Shown: piece by piece, positions 42,801 through 53,828 of the stretch | Layout: the number at the start of each line of letters is the position of its first letter | Numbering within the stretch: position 1 is the first letter of the stretch | NCBI GenBank assembly: GCA_003339415.1 | Contig: PDHQ01000084.1 | Coordinates: 1 to 64,000 of the forward strand | Length of the DNA: 64,000 nt | Source of the DNA: Ophiocordyceps camponoti-saundersi (nom. inval.) | Taxonomy: Eukaryota > Ascomycota > Sordariomycetes > Hypocreales > Ophiocordycipitaceae | Direction: 5' to 3' | The notes under the pieces: model-generated | What the model was told of the DNA's origin: nothing | The model's database searches: none | The model's input: only the letters and a program-made list of their open reading frames with translations | Made by a program: the position numbers and the translations under genes

Positions 42801-45089
42801 AACCTTGAAGGCGAACAAGTTTGTCACTGCCTCCTCCACCGTCTTCTCCTTGAGGTCAATCTCCCCCTCACCCATAAGGCGGACCCAAGCCTCGACAGCA
42901 CTGAGCGCCCAGGGTTCAGAGCACTTTCGGAAATCGGAGGCTGAAAGCTTCGACGGCACGAATTTCTTCTTGCGCCCGCTGGGCAGGGTAATGCTGTCAA
43001 AGGCGCCCGAAGAGAAGCCGGAGCTGGATTCGTGCTCGGAGAGTATCGGCCCCTGCTGCAGGACCATCTGGTGTTGACGATTGATCTTTTTGCGCTCCTC
43101 CGCCGCGTCAGTCCGAGACCTTGTGGGAGCTTGCACCTGCGGCGTGTGACTGTGTCCGGAAAGCGAGATTGACCTCTCTGGCTGCAACATCTGCTGCGAT
43201 GCCGGTTGGTAGAATGCCTCCGGAGCGTCGGTCTGGTAGTACCGGGCATCGGCGCTGAACGAGTGCTGATGCTGAATCTGCGAGGGGAGGCTGTTCTGAG
43301 CCGACAGCATCGAGCTGCTATCCGAGCCCGGACCCGGGGGGAGAGCCGGCAGCGGCCTGTTGGAGAGACCAGGGTGGTAAAAGAGATCTTGATAGTCGTC
43401 CTTGGTTGGTGAGTCGGTGCCGCTCTGCCGCGAGTCCCCTGAGTGAACAGAGACCCTCTCCTCCCGGCCTTCGTCGAAACTCAAGCGCGAGGCCCTCGGA
43501 GCCCGCAGGCCGCCGGTACCGACGTAGTCCATCTCGGCGTTGAAGGTCGGCGGAGTGTGTTGCGGCGGAGTTTGGTAGCCTTCCGCCGTCGAGCCGCTGT
43601 AGCCCGGGATGGGCAACGGTCGCGGACGCTCCGGTAGAGAGGATGCAGTCATGTATGATCCGACGCGATCGCCGTAAGCTAATCTACCGGCATGGCCACC
43701 ACTCAGCATGCCCAGGTCGACGGTGCTCCCCAAATCGCTTTCGCTGCTGACATCCTGCAGGTCCACGGTTGGGGGCAAGGGGTTGTTTGAGGGCACGAAG
43801 GCGTTTCCGCTAAACCATTGGTCGTCCAGCTCGGCCTGCCGCATCGCCAGTAGACCGGCTGTTCCTTCGGGATCATCGTCGTCGTCATCTTCGTCGTAAT
43901 CGTGGTGGGCGGGATGTCTGCCGGGAGACGTCGGCGTGGCCGAGGGAGAGTGCGACGCGACGTATTGATGCCCCCTGTCGGCGTGCTCGCGAGACCGCTG
44001 CCCGTTCAGTGGAGATGGGCGCCGACGGGACCGGTGGCTGCTTTCGCCCAGCTCGGCCTCAATTTCTTCCATGATGCTCTCCGGCGTCACCCGCTCCATA
44101 TTGCGATCCCTACCCAGGGGCCGGCCATTAGCATCCCAATAAGACTCCTCGGCCGAGTCGTCCACCGGCCGGCTCGGGAGCGGAGCATTGGTCGGGTGCC
44201 TCTGCAGCCCAGATGGCGATTGGGGATGCGTGTACGGAGAGGCTCGAGAAGACTGCTGCGAGTCTGATCGCATCGGGTAGCTGGGATAGGAGGGCTGATC
44301 CTGATAATTGGGCCCGACGGGAATTTGTGACGTAGTCGGATACGGGAGGTGAGAGAGTGGAGCGTGCGAAACCGGGGTTTGAGCATCGACTACAGCTCCG
44401 TAGGAAGCGTACTGGGAAGGGTCATAGGTGGCGTGGCTGTGAGGTTGAAGGGGGCCGGGCGTGGCACCGGTGGAGGACATGTACTGAGGAAAGGCAGCCG
44501 TGTAGCCTAACGCCGGCGACTGGCCATGGAGTGAGGCGCCACCGTAGCCTTGATCCTGAGGGTAGCCGGAGTAGACAGGCTGGCGCTGATGGCCGTTGGT
44601 GTCTGCATATGCGGCGGGATTATAGGCCTGCGGAGCGTAGCCGGTGGGAGGAGAGGTGCCGTAAGAGCTGCCGGAGTATCGCGGTGACGAGTGGTGGTGA
44701 GGAATTGCGGTCGACGGCGAATGGCGATGGGCGGCCGACGAGGCTTGAGTGAAGGCTTGAGGGTTGTAGGTAGAATGAGACGGTGGCGTACGAGGCGTGG
44801 TGCTCTGATACTGGCGTTGGTAGCCGGACAGGGCGCTGTTGGTGGAACCAAAAGGCGAAGGGCCGGCTGGGGAACCAGAACCGGTCGACCTGTTGAAGAA
44901 GAGTTCGTCCTCGGTGGGGGGTTGGGGAGGGGCAGAGGGCGACTGAGGGCCGTAGTAGGCGGCATCGTCACCGCTGTTGAAGCTCAAACGGCGAGCGACA
45001 GCCTGACGGTCGGGGCGTTGACCAGGAACGGGATACTGGACGGGAGGGACGTGGCCATAACGGCGCTGGTCGTCGGCGCGGAACGACAT
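39895..45089 (-). CDS. ROM2: Rho1 guanine nucleotide exchange factor Rom2
   Basis: Three exons (41631-45089, 40916-41569, 39895-40854) encode 1,690 residues. Residues 1 to about 715 are disordered and rich in Pro, Tyr, Gln and Ser (NGHQRQPVYSGYPQDQGYG-type). A DEP domain starts near 718 (FRKCSEPWALSAVEAWVRLM). The RhoGEF/DH domain spans about 878-1075 (LHEIVTGEHHYVKQLDIFRN...APIQRLPRYILLLE). A PH domain (about 1085-1270) crosses the first intron. A CNH/citron domain occupies the last about 350 residues. DEP-DH-PH-CNH is the Rom1/2 architecture. Rom2 activates Rho1 at sites of polarised growth and feeds the cell-wall-integrity MAPK pathway. Both introns are 61 bases and phase 0. The frame is open further upstream to 45218, but MSFRADDQRRYGH at 45089 is the likely start. 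Confidence 0.92.
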
Positions 45090-46889
45090 GTCGAGAGGAA
45101 GTCGGCGATTCCAGCACGCCGTAGCGAAGAGGACGGCGGCATCGACGAGTAGGAAGAGGCGTCCACCACTGCCAGGTGCAGCGGCGGTCTGGTGCTCATA
45201 CGCCTCACCGGTTAGCAATCGGGCTGGGGCTCAGCCGCGCGGCGCAGCGGCTCCCGGACGTTCAGTCAGGTTTGAGTGGTTGTGAGATGCTGGTCACAGG
45301 GTAAGGGAAAAAAAACAGTGGCAGCGATAGGAGCGAAGAGGGCGAAACAACGCAAGGGAAAAAAGGGGGAGGAGGAGGAGGAGGAGAAAGGATAGAAGGT
45401 TTTCCGCCGTAAGCTGAGTACGGATGAACAGCGACGGCGAGGGCGAGGGCGCGAGGGGGAGAGACGAAGACGAGGGGTGTCGAAGATAGTAGTGATAGGT
45501 TAGGATCTCGGTATGGTGGACGGATTCTAGGTGGTGGTTTGCAGGTGGCAGGGCCCTACAGGCGGTGGCCTAGCAGTATAATACAGAGGAGCCGCGGCGG
45601 GGGATACCTGGAAGGAAGGGGGCGCGCCGGTACCGGGTACCAGCACCCGAGGCCCAAAAGCCGGCACATTGCTCACAGTGGAAAAAACCCCTCGCCTTGC
45701 TATGGTCAGAAGGGGGGGCATCTTTCAGCTAGTAACGGCCTGAGATGCATACCGATCGGCCTAGATCCCCTTACGCGGCGTCTCATTCAGAGCGCGAGGG
45801 AGCGCGACGCCGTCGATAGACCGCCTCGCTAGGCTCGTCCGATATCACTAGCGTCGACGGGAGATGCCAGGTAGTCGGTACTTTGGGCTCCAAGTAGCGT
45901 CGGGTTAGTCAGATCTGATTTGGATGCCGAAGCGGCCATGAAATGATGAAACGGACAAAGATGTTGTTGTTGCGTCAGCCGGAAACTTTAATACCTGTGC
46001 GTGCCCGCCTGCATGACCCGACAGCGTGTAAACCGACTTGCCGGTGCGAATGGATATTTCTCCTTCTCCTCCTTCTCCTTGTCCTCCTTGTCTTCCTACC
46101 TCCTACATTCTAGGAACTCTAGGTTACACATACATATACATACATATACCTACAAATATCCTACCTTCTCCTCCTCCCTGCGCTGGCCTGATGCGAGACC
46201 ATTTCATGTTGTGTTTTGTCCGACGCGAACAATGCACGCTTGACTTTGTTGCTGAGGCACGGATGCAAGTATTTGATGATTACAACGAACCCTTGAAACT
46301 AGACCCTGGATCCTTGATCTTCGGGAAGCATAATACATACATGGAGCCGTGACAAAACAACAACCTGGAGATGACCGGTCCGTATCACCGAGCCGGTACC
46401 GTCACCGCGCCCGTAAGTGGGTCATTCGGGCCGGCCCCGCCAAACTTGCCTTGCCGGACAGACTTGTATCCGCGGGACGGTGTCGTACCCTAACCCTAAG
46501 CGAAGCCACCCTCTCATATCTCACTGTCATGATCGTGCATCCTCATCACCCTCCATCACCCTCCATCCCTCCCTCCCTCCCTCGTCCTCATTCATAATCT
46601 TCAATATGCATGCTACATATATTTATAATAACTGCTCATATTGTCCGTCAGCTACGTCTCTGACAAATGGAAGCGGGGAAAATATTCCCGAATCCCGACA
46701 TCACACAACCAGTTTTGATGAAGCAAGCGGTGTAAATACCTATACGTGATGCACTCGTAGATTAGGCGGTAATGTAGCATTCACGAGGGCGTACATACAT
46801 ACATACAGGAAGAAGAAAAAGGGCCTTTGCCCCGTTCCCCTATTCTTTGTTATTCCACAAAGCTACACCTACATACCTGCCTCTCCACC
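45090..46889. other. Long divergent intergenic region, ROM2 / P450
   Basis: 1.8 kb between divergent starts. It contains a purine tract with a (GGA)n run at about 45365-45385, ATACATAC-type repeats (about 46128-46150 and 46792-46806) and two tandem CCCTAA units (46488-46499). No convincing gene. Confidence 0.55.
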
Positions 46890-48416
46890 ATGGCTCTGTT
46901 GACGCCCATCATCATCGCCGCCCTGACGGTCGGCCTCGTCTTGTTGGTCCGGGCCTTCGTACGGCCGGGACAGACAGTAACCCCCTTGCCGCCCGGCCCC
47001 CCCGGTGAGCCGATTCTCGGCCATCTGCGCATCGTCCCGACGTACAACCCTGAGCGTGTCTACGCGCAATGGTCCAAGATTTACGGGTCCGACGTCTTAT
47101 CCTACCGTATCCTGGGGAGACCCGTCATCGTTCTAAACTCGTTGCAAGCTGCCGTGGACCTCCTTGACCGACGCGGCGCCAACTACAGTGAAAGGCCGCA
47201 CTTCGTCTTGTTCGAGGTCGGGGGCTGGGACAAGACACTGACCTTCATGCAATTGGGCCCCGACTTCCGCAAGCACCGCAGCGTTCTGCAAACCAACTTC
47301 CAGAAGGGCAGCATAGTGCGCCATCAACAGTTGCAGCAACGCGAGACGGCTCGGATGCTCTTAGGGATACTCGAGAGACCCGCTGACTGGGAGCATACCA
47401 TGAGGCAGTTCACAACGGCCATCGTATTGCGCGTAGGGTTCGGTACCGACATTCAAGGCGAAAACGACCCCCTTATTCAAGTGGCGATCGATGCCAGCAA
47501 CGCCTTCACCTATGGAGGCGCCCCTGGCGGAACACCTGTTGACTTTTTCCCCTTGCTCAAGTGGATGCCACGCTTCCTCCAGGACAGGTCGCTCAGGCTG
47601 GCGTCAGACAGGAAATGGGCCGTCCGCAGGTTGCACGACAAGCCGTTCGAGGCCTACATGGATTCGAAAAAGGGGCAAGGGTCGCTGGTGGAAGATATGC
47701 TTGAACAGCGGCAGCGGCAGCTGGAAAAGGGGGACAGGCCGGAGATGACAGTCCTTGATATCAAGAGCGCCGCCGCTACCGTCTTCATCGCCGGCCTGGA
47801 TACGACGTGGAGCACCATGCTCGTCATGACCCTCAACTTGACGCTACATCCCGAGGTGCAGGCCAAGGCGCAGCAAGCCATCGACGAGGTGGTCGGGCGC
47901 GGTAGGCTGCCCCGCTTCGAAGACCGACCTCGGCTTCCTTATATCGATCATCTCGTGCAAGAGACGCTGCGCTGGTGTCCCGTCAGTCCCATAGGCGTGC
48001 CGCACGCCACCCTCCGCGACGACGAGTACAAAGGCTATCGGATCCCCGCAGGCTCTTTGGTGTACGCCAACGCATGGGCCATGACGCACGACGAGTCCAT
48101 CTACACGGATCCCGAAAGCTTCAATCCGGACCGGTACGCGCCGGTGGAGGAGGGCGGCCTCGGCGAACCCTATCCCGTAGGACAGTTTGGCTTTGGGCGA
48201 CGGATCTGCGTCGGCAAACAGCTGGCTGAGGCCACTTTATGGATCGCGGCTGCTTCGCTTCTGAGTACCATGACGGTCCGCAAGGCACTAGATGATCAGG
48301 GCAACGAGATAGAGCCGACGATGAAGGTGACGAGCGGCTTGACGTCCCGTCCTGAGTCGTTTGGCTGTCGCATCCTACCGCGAGACGACCAGGCTGTGGC
48401 GTTGCTGCGCCGGTGA
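46890..48416 (+). CDS. Cytochrome P450 monooxygenase
   Basis: Intronless, 508 residues from ATG 46890 (CACCATGGC; the frame opens at 46827 but the hydrophobic anchor starts here). An N-terminal membrane anchor (residues 1-25) is followed by the PLPPGPPGEP hinge. The I-helix oxygen-activation motif AGLDTT begins at residue 301. The K-helix ETLR is at 358-361. The PESFNPDRY segment precedes the heme-binding FGFGRRICVG, with Cys440 as heme thiolate ligand. All essential elements are intact. The sequence is of the general microsomal class II type seen in fungal O-methylsterigmatocystin-oxidoreductase-like P450s; the substrate cannot be assigned. No polyketide, peptide or terpene synthase lies nearby. 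Absence of introns is unusual beside its multi-intron neighbours. Confidence 0.92.
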   Translation: MALLTPIIIAALTVGLVLLVRAFVRPGQTVTPLPPGPPGEPILGHLRIVPTYNPERVYAQWSKIYGSDVLSYRILGRPVIVLNSLQAAVDLLDRRGANYSERPHFVLFEVGGWDKTLTFMQLGPDFRKHRSVLQTNFQKGSIVRHQQLQQRETARMLLGILERPADWEHTMRQFTTAIVLRVGFGTDIQGENDPLIQVAIDASNAFTYGGAPGGTPVDFFPLLKWMPRFLQDRSLRLASDRKWAVRRLHDKPFEAYMDSKKGQGSLVEDMLEQRQRQLEKGDRPEMTVLDIKSAAATVFIAGLDTTWSTMLVMTLNLTLHPEVQAKAQQAIDEVVGRGRLPRFEDRPRLPYIDHLVQETLRWCPVSPIGVPHATLRDDEYKGYRIPAGSLVYANAWAMTHDESIYTDPESFNPDRYAPVEEGGLGEPYPVGQFGFGRRICVGKQLAEATLWIAAASLLSTMTVRKALDDQGNEIEPTMKVTSGLTSRPESFGCRILPRDDQAVALLRR

Positions 48417-48772
48417 GCGGATATTGTCGGGACCGAGAGACATGATCAGCGTTGCAGATGGCAAAGATTGAAGCGGGGAAGACGACGTTTCGGTGAGGAG
48501 GTCAGTTTGCAACGATGGAAGTCGCTGTGTTAGGGCGGGGAGCACTGTTAGCCCAGCGTATGGTGAATTACGTGATATCCGTTAACTACTCTACTTTGAA
48601 ATCCCTCTTCCTCTCCCCTCTCCGTGAGATCCGATCCGAGGTCCCAAAATTCTCGACACCCCTCTCCCATCCTCCCTCCCCCATCTTCCCTCCATCATCC
48701 TCCCGTCCTCTCTCTGTCAACCCTCGTCACGTAAGATCGCACCAGTTTAAACCCGCAAAACAAGCCGCAAAA
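48417..48772. other. SOD1 promoter and C/T-rich leader
   Basis: 356 bases, strongly pyrimidine-rich from about 48600 to 48720, as expected for the leader of a highly expressed gene. Confidence 0.55.
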
Positions 48773-49486
48773 ATGGTTAAAGCAGGTATGTGCTTACGTC
48801 CACCACCCGTGTCCCTTGATAGGTAGCCACCTGCTGGCAGTAGATAACGGCGGCACGTGCTTAACGAACGCTTCACAGTCTGCGTCCTTCGCGGTGACGA
48901 AAAAGTCGGAGGCACCGTCATCTTCGAGCAGGCTTCGGAGAATGAGCCGACCAAGATCACCTACAACATAACCGGCAACGATGCCAACTCGAAGCGCGGC
49001 TTCCATATACATACCTTTGGCGACAACACCAATGGCTGCACCTCTGCCGGTCCTCACTGTGAGTGCGGCGCCCCTCGTTTACCGTTGATGCTGACGACGG
49101 TCTGTAGTCAATCCTTTCAACAAGCAGCACGGCGCTCCTGACGACGAGACTCGTCATGTGGGCGACATGGGCAACGTCGAGACGGACGGCAATGGCGTCG
49201 CCAACGGCACCATTACCGACAAGCACATCAAGCTTATCGGCCCCCACAGCGTCATCGGCGTGAGTTTTGTCGATGCTTGTGTACTACTTTTCCGCATCGC
49301 TAATCGTCGATAGCGAACCGTGGTGATCCACGCCGGCACAGATGATCTGGGCAAGGGTGGCCACGAACAGTCGCTTTCAACGGGCAATGCCGGCGGTCGG
49401 CCCGCCTGCGGTAAGATGATTGACACTCATACCTTTCGCAAGCTGCGTTGCTGATTATCTCAGGCGTCATCGGCATCTGCAATTAG
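48773..49486 (+). CDS. SOD1: Cu/Zn superoxide dismutase
   Basis: Five exons (48773-48785, 48879-49058, 49108-49259, 49314-49410, 49464-49486) give 154 residues, the standard length. Metal ligands are all visible: the two His of [10 protein letters not shown], the bridging His of GPHFNPF, H and D in the [18 protein letters not shown] segment, and the His of [15 protein letters not shown]. The C-terminus GRPACGVIGICN carries the usual Cys. The enzyme dismutates superoxide in the cytosol and mitochondrial intermembrane space. Introns of 93, 49, 54 and 53 bases carry donors GTATGT, GTGAGT, GTGAGT and GTAAGA. The first exon is only 13 bases (MVKA plus one base). Confidence 0.97.
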
Positions 49487-50552
49487 CACCGACGTAACTT
49501 ACCAATGGGATGACAGGCTTGTACCTTTTCTGCACAAAAAGCTCATGACAACTTGTCGGATACGTCCCTTATTCAAGTGTATCTACTGAGGTTCAGAAAA
49601 GTGTCAAGAAACCGCCGGCACGCAGTGTCTGTCAATGACGTCATTAGAGTCGCGATGTGATTTCCTCTATGCCAAGTTTGCCACCTTCTGACAGACCGAA
49701 ATTGACTTGAGATTGTCTCTTCTGGAGACATTGACGAAGGGGGAGGGTTTCCCATCCATTGAAGCCCACGGAAGAGGAACAGAAGGCTTGTGAAATAAGG
49801 ATTACATACATGGGCAAAAGCGTGGGAAAGTGCGTGCACCGTACTCTGTATATGTCAGCGGACAGATATCCAGGCCATCGGGTTTGAAAGATTGCAATCA
49901 TGGATACGGTTGACGTGAAGCAGCAAGTTATGTGAATCTGATCAAGGGGTGCTGGCCGGTGGAGTCCGAGATACATAGATGGGGTGGCTGAAGATTGCCG
50001 AAGTGGCGGTTTACTCGCACATCTCTGACAGGGGACCACGATGGTGTCATGATGGTGTCTCGGGCTGTGATAGTGCTTCTAACTCTAACCTATTAGGCAG
50101 TCAAGATAGCTACCTACATATGAGGGTCACTGGTGATGGACCCTTCAGGTGTCGATGACAGCTGCTGCTCGTAGCTCGGCGCTCACCGTCGCTGAAGCTC
50201 GGGTGGACCCCGCCCTGCAGGTCGACCTGAAGACGCCGCCGCCCCGCCAATCGTGACACCTTGCCTAAAAGAAGGGCACACACCCCCAGCTTCGCCCTGT
50301 TCTCTATTCGTCACAGGCTCGCACACAAAAAGAAATCATCTCCAACACCTTCTCTCTTTCGCGCTTGATTCTCTCGGTTCATCTCCAAGTAGGTATGTGA
50401 GTCACACAGATGATCATGGGACGCTACCTCATCTCTTCAGCGAATGCCTTCACACATACTATATGCATACATACCTACATTTTTGCATACCTACCACCTA
50501 CATCCCGTCCATCAGCCGCTGACCAGAAACGCTCTCTAGCTCCTCCACCGCC
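49487..50552. other. Intergenic between SOD1 and SND1
   Basis: About 1.07 kb. Short frames only. The last 350 bases are C/T-rich and likely leader. Confidence 0.55.
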
Positions 50553-53210
50553 ATGGCAAAGATGTTCATCGGCAACGTCAAGAGCGTCCTGAGTGGCGAC
50601 ACTCTGGTATTGACGAGTCCCAATAATCCGGCGGCCGAACGCATCTTCTCATTGGCCTACGTCTCTGCTCCGCACCTCCGGAGAGACGGTGACGAGCCCT
50701 TCGCCTTCCACTCCCGGGAGCACCTGCGCAACCTGGTCGTCGGCAAGCCCATCCAATGCTCCGTCCTCTACACCATTCCCTCGACCTCACGCGAATTCGG
50801 CACTGCCAAGCTCAAGGACGGCACCGAGCTTCCAGAGGAGCTGGTCAAGGCGGGTTGGCTCAAGGTTCGCGAAGACGCCGGTCGGAAGGAAGATTCGGAG
50901 GAAAACACGGAGCGAGTCGAGAAGCTCCGCTCGCTCGAGTCCCAGGCCAGGGCCGAAAGTAAAGGTCTGTGGGCCGGCGTCGGCGGCGTCATTGACGTTC
51001 AGAACGATCTCGGCGGCCCGGACTTTATCAAAGAGTGGAAAGGAAAAACGGTCGACGCCATCGTCGAGCGCGTCTTGAGTGGTGACCGTGTCGTCGTCCG
51101 CCTGCTGCTATCTGACAAGAAGCACGTGCAACCCATGACACTACTGGCCGGCATCCGCACCCCGGCTACGGAGAGAACGCTGCCGTCGACGGGCGCTGTG
51201 CAGCCGGCAGAGGAGTACGGCAACGAGGCGCGTCAATTCGTCGAGACGCGTCTCCTTCAGCGCCAGGTCAAGGTCGACATCGTCGGTGCGAGCCCGCAGG
51301 GGCAATTGGTGGCCACCATCATCCACCCGCGAGGCAACATTGCCGAATTCCTGCTGATGGAAGGCCTGGCCAGATGTAACGACTTCCACTCCACCATGCT
51401 TGGGGACAAGATGGCGCCCCTACGCGCCGCCGAGAAGCAGGCTCAGACTAACAAGCTCCGCATGCACAAGCACCACGTGGCCAAGGCTGACGGCGGCAAC
51501 CAGGAGATGACGGTAACCAAGATCATCGGCGCAGACACCATCCTTGTTAAGAGCAAGTCCGGCTCTACCGAAAAGAGAATCAACTTTAGCAGTGTGCGCG
51601 GGCCCCGGGCCGGAGAGCCATCGGAAAGCCCGTTCCGCGACGAGGCCAAGGAATTTCTGCGTCAGAAGCTCATCGGAAAGCATGTCAAGATCAGTGTTGA
51701 CGGTACAAAGCCCGCTGCGGACGGCTTCGAGGCCAGGGACGTGGCCACCGTAACAGACAAGGGCAAGAATGTTGGGCTGATGCTTGTGGAAGCCGGCTGG
51801 GCGTCCGTCATTCGGCACCGCAAGGACGACACGGACAGAGCGCCCAACTACGACGAGCTGCTCGCTGCCCAGGAGAAGGCCCGGGAGGAGAAGAGGGGCA
51901 TGTGGTGCGGGAAGCCACAAAAGGCAAAGCAGTACGTCGATCTCTCGGAAAACACGCAAAAGGCCAAGATTATGCTCGCTACGCTGCAGCGGCAGAAGAG
52001 GGTGCCGGCCATTGTCGACTTTTGCAAGGCCGGCTCCCGATTCACGATACTGATCCCCCGCGAGGCTGTCAAGCTGACCATGGTCCTCGGCGGCATCCGT
52101 GCCCCCCGCGCTCCTCGAGCTGACGGAGAAGGCGGCGAGCCTTTTGGCAAGGATGCCCTCGACTTGGCCAACCGCCGGTGCAACCAGCGGGACTGTGAGG
52201 TGGACATCCACGACATGGACAAGGTCGGAGGTTTCATCGGCGACCTTTACGTCAACCGCGAGAACTTTGCCAAGGTGCTGGTCGAGGAGGGACTTGCGTC
52301 GGTGCACGCCTATTCTGCTGAGAAGTCGGGCAACTCGGCCGAACTGTTCGGGGCGGAATCGCGAGCCAAGGAGGGCAAGAGAGGGCTCTGGCACGACTAT
52401 GACGGCTCGCAGGAGGAGAATGGCCAGGATGTAGAGACGAAGGAGGCGCCGGAGGAGGTCGACGTCAAGTTGGACAAGAAGCCGACGGACTATCGCGACG
52501 TCGTCGTGACCAATGTCGACGGCAACGGCAGAATCAAGGTACAGGAGATCGGCAAGGGCACAGCAGCGTTGGAAAAGATGATGAACGACTTCCGCAAGTT
52601 CCATCTGGACTCGAGGAACAACCAGCCGTTGGCGGCGGCGCCGAAGACGGGCGAATTCGTGTCTGCCAAGTTCTCGGCCGACGGGCAGTGGTACAGGGCA
52701 CGTGTGCGGGCCAATGACCGAACAGCCAAGATGTCCGAGGTCGTCTTCGTCGACTACGGCAACAGCGAGAAGGTGGCGTGGAACAGCCTCCGGTCGCTGG
52801 ACCAGAGCCAATTCGGGACGCAAAAAGTCAAGGCGCAAGCCATGGACGCTTCGCTGTCCTTTGTGCAGCTGCCCGGCGGTGCAGACTACTTGGAAGACGC
52901 CATGGGCTTCATCGCCGAACTGACCGAGGGCAAGAGGCTTGTGGGCAGCTTCGACTTCGTCGACAGCAAGGAGGGCATCAGCTACCTGACGCTCTACGAC
53001 GCAAAGTCGTCGGGCGAGCTGCCCGGGCTCAACGACTCCATCAACAAGGAGATTGTGGCCAACGGCTACGGCATGGTGCCCAAGAAGCTTCGGCCGTGGG
53101 AGCGGAGCAAGGCTTTCGAGCCGTACCTCGAGCACCTGCGCGGGGTGGAGACTCAGGCGAAGCAGGACAGACGGGGGATGTGGGAGTATGGCGACATTAC
53201 TGAGGACTGA
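50553..53210 (+). CDS. SND1: Tudor staphylococcal nuclease (Tudor-SN, SND1)
   Basis: Intronless, 885 residues. Four full staphylococcal-nuclease-like domains lie at about 1-150, 165-315, 316-470 and 479-640. Each has the G-D-T/R-hydrophobic opening and the ...GLA/GWA...A...K...RGLW/GMW closing pattern. A Tudor domain at about 698-752 has GQWYRARV and VVFVDYGNSEKV, embedded in a fifth partial SN fold that ends RRGMWEYGDITED. The architecture is diagnostic of the conserved RNA-binding protein SND1/p100, involved in RNA stability, stress granules and splicing. The start sits two residues before the first SN strand (MAKMFIGNVKSVLSGD). An antisense frame of 613 codons overlaps it but is a codon-bias shadow. 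Confidence 0.95.
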   Translation: MAKMFIGNVKSVLSGDTLVLTSPNNPAAERIFSLAYVSAPHLRRDGDEPFAFHSREHLRNLVVGKPIQCSVLYTIPSTSREFGTAKLKDGTELPEELVKAGWLKVREDAGRKEDSEENTERVEKLRSLESQARAESKGLWAGVGGVIDVQNDLGGPDFIKEWKGKTVDAIVERVLSGDRVVVRLLLSDKKHVQPMTLLAGIRTPATERTLPSTGAVQPAEEYGNEARQFVETRLLQRQVKVDIVGASPQGQLVATIIHPRGNIAEFLLMEGLARCNDFHSTMLGDKMAPLRAAEKQAQTNKLRMHKHHVAKADGGNQEMTVTKIIGADTILVKSKSGSTEKRINFSSVRGPRAGEPSESPFRDEAKEFLRQKLIGKHVKISVDGTKPAADGFEARDVATVTDKGKNVGLMLVEAGWASVIRHRKDDTDRAPNYDELLAAQEKAREEKRGMWCGKPQKAKQYVDLSENTQKAKIMLATLQRQKRVPAIVDFCKAGSRFTILIPREAVKLTMVLGGIRAPRAPRADGEGGEPFGKDALDLANRRCNQRDCEVDIHDMDKVGGFIGDLYVNRENFAKVLVEEGLASVHAYSAEKSGNSAELFGAESRAKEGKRGLWHDYDGSQEENGQDVETKEAPEEVDVKLDKKPTDYRDVVVTNVDGNGRIKVQEIGKGTAALEKMMNDFRKFHLDSRNNQPLAAAPKTGEFVSAKFSADGQWYRARVRANDRTAKMSEVVFVDYGNSEKVAWNSLRSLDQSQFGTQKVKAQAMDASLSFVQLPGGADYLEDAMGFIAELTEGKRLVGSFDFVDSKEGISYLTLYDAKSSGELPGLNDSINKEIVANGYGMVPKKLRPWERSKAFEPYLEHLRGVETQAKQDRRGMWEYGDITED

Positions 53211-53828
53211 TGGTCCTTGTGAGCCTCGACATGCCCGACTTTGGTTGTCGATGGAGACCATGTGAGTCTCTCTGTTGCCTCGGGAAGTTTCGTCCGGTTG
53301 TCGGAGTGGATGGTCTTGTGACCTCCTTCTAGCATAGAGCCGGTATGCCCAGGCAGTGGGTAGTTGCAGACTCCGGAAGTTGTAGAGGGTGGCGGCTAGA
53401 AAATGCTTCTCCTGTGTTCTTCTCCCTGATGGAGTTGGTCCTATTAAGGCTGGCGGGTGGGTGGAAGGGTAGAAGACTGAGGAAGAAAAGGGGGCTGAAA
53501 AGTTTGAAGGCCGTTCTGTGGTCGCGTCGATGATTTCACGCAGCTTCTCTGCAACGGAGTTTACCGTGGATTTCCATTTGCCGAATGATTTCAGACAGCT
53601 TCTGGTCTAATTACAGATGCGTGCCCCTCGTGATGGGCAGTAACTTCTGTACTACCGCCTCCATCCATGCCTGAAAATGTGCCGTTGACCATATGTCCCC
53701 CTTGCCTTGCGAGGGCGTATCACTCGCGCCGTCCGGACGTGTCCATTACCTCGTGTGTCATTAACAAGAGCCGTCAAGAGATGAACAAAGGAAAGAAAAT
53801 TCAGAATGAAGATTGATCCTCACGCTTC
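53211..53828. other. Convergent 3' intergenic region
   Basis: 618 bases between SND1 and the Gln/Pro/Met-rich gene, which converge. Nothing recognised. Confidence 0.55.

Noticed and set aside
46488..46499. Two CCCTAA units as an internal telomere
   Set aside because: Only two repeats, near the P450 promoter; too short to be a telomere relic and could be chance.
51420..53261. 613-codon open frame antisense to SND1
   Set aside because: It mirrors the codon bias of a GC-rich conserved gene; SND1 domains on the plus strand are unambiguous and the antisense protein has no recognisable motif.
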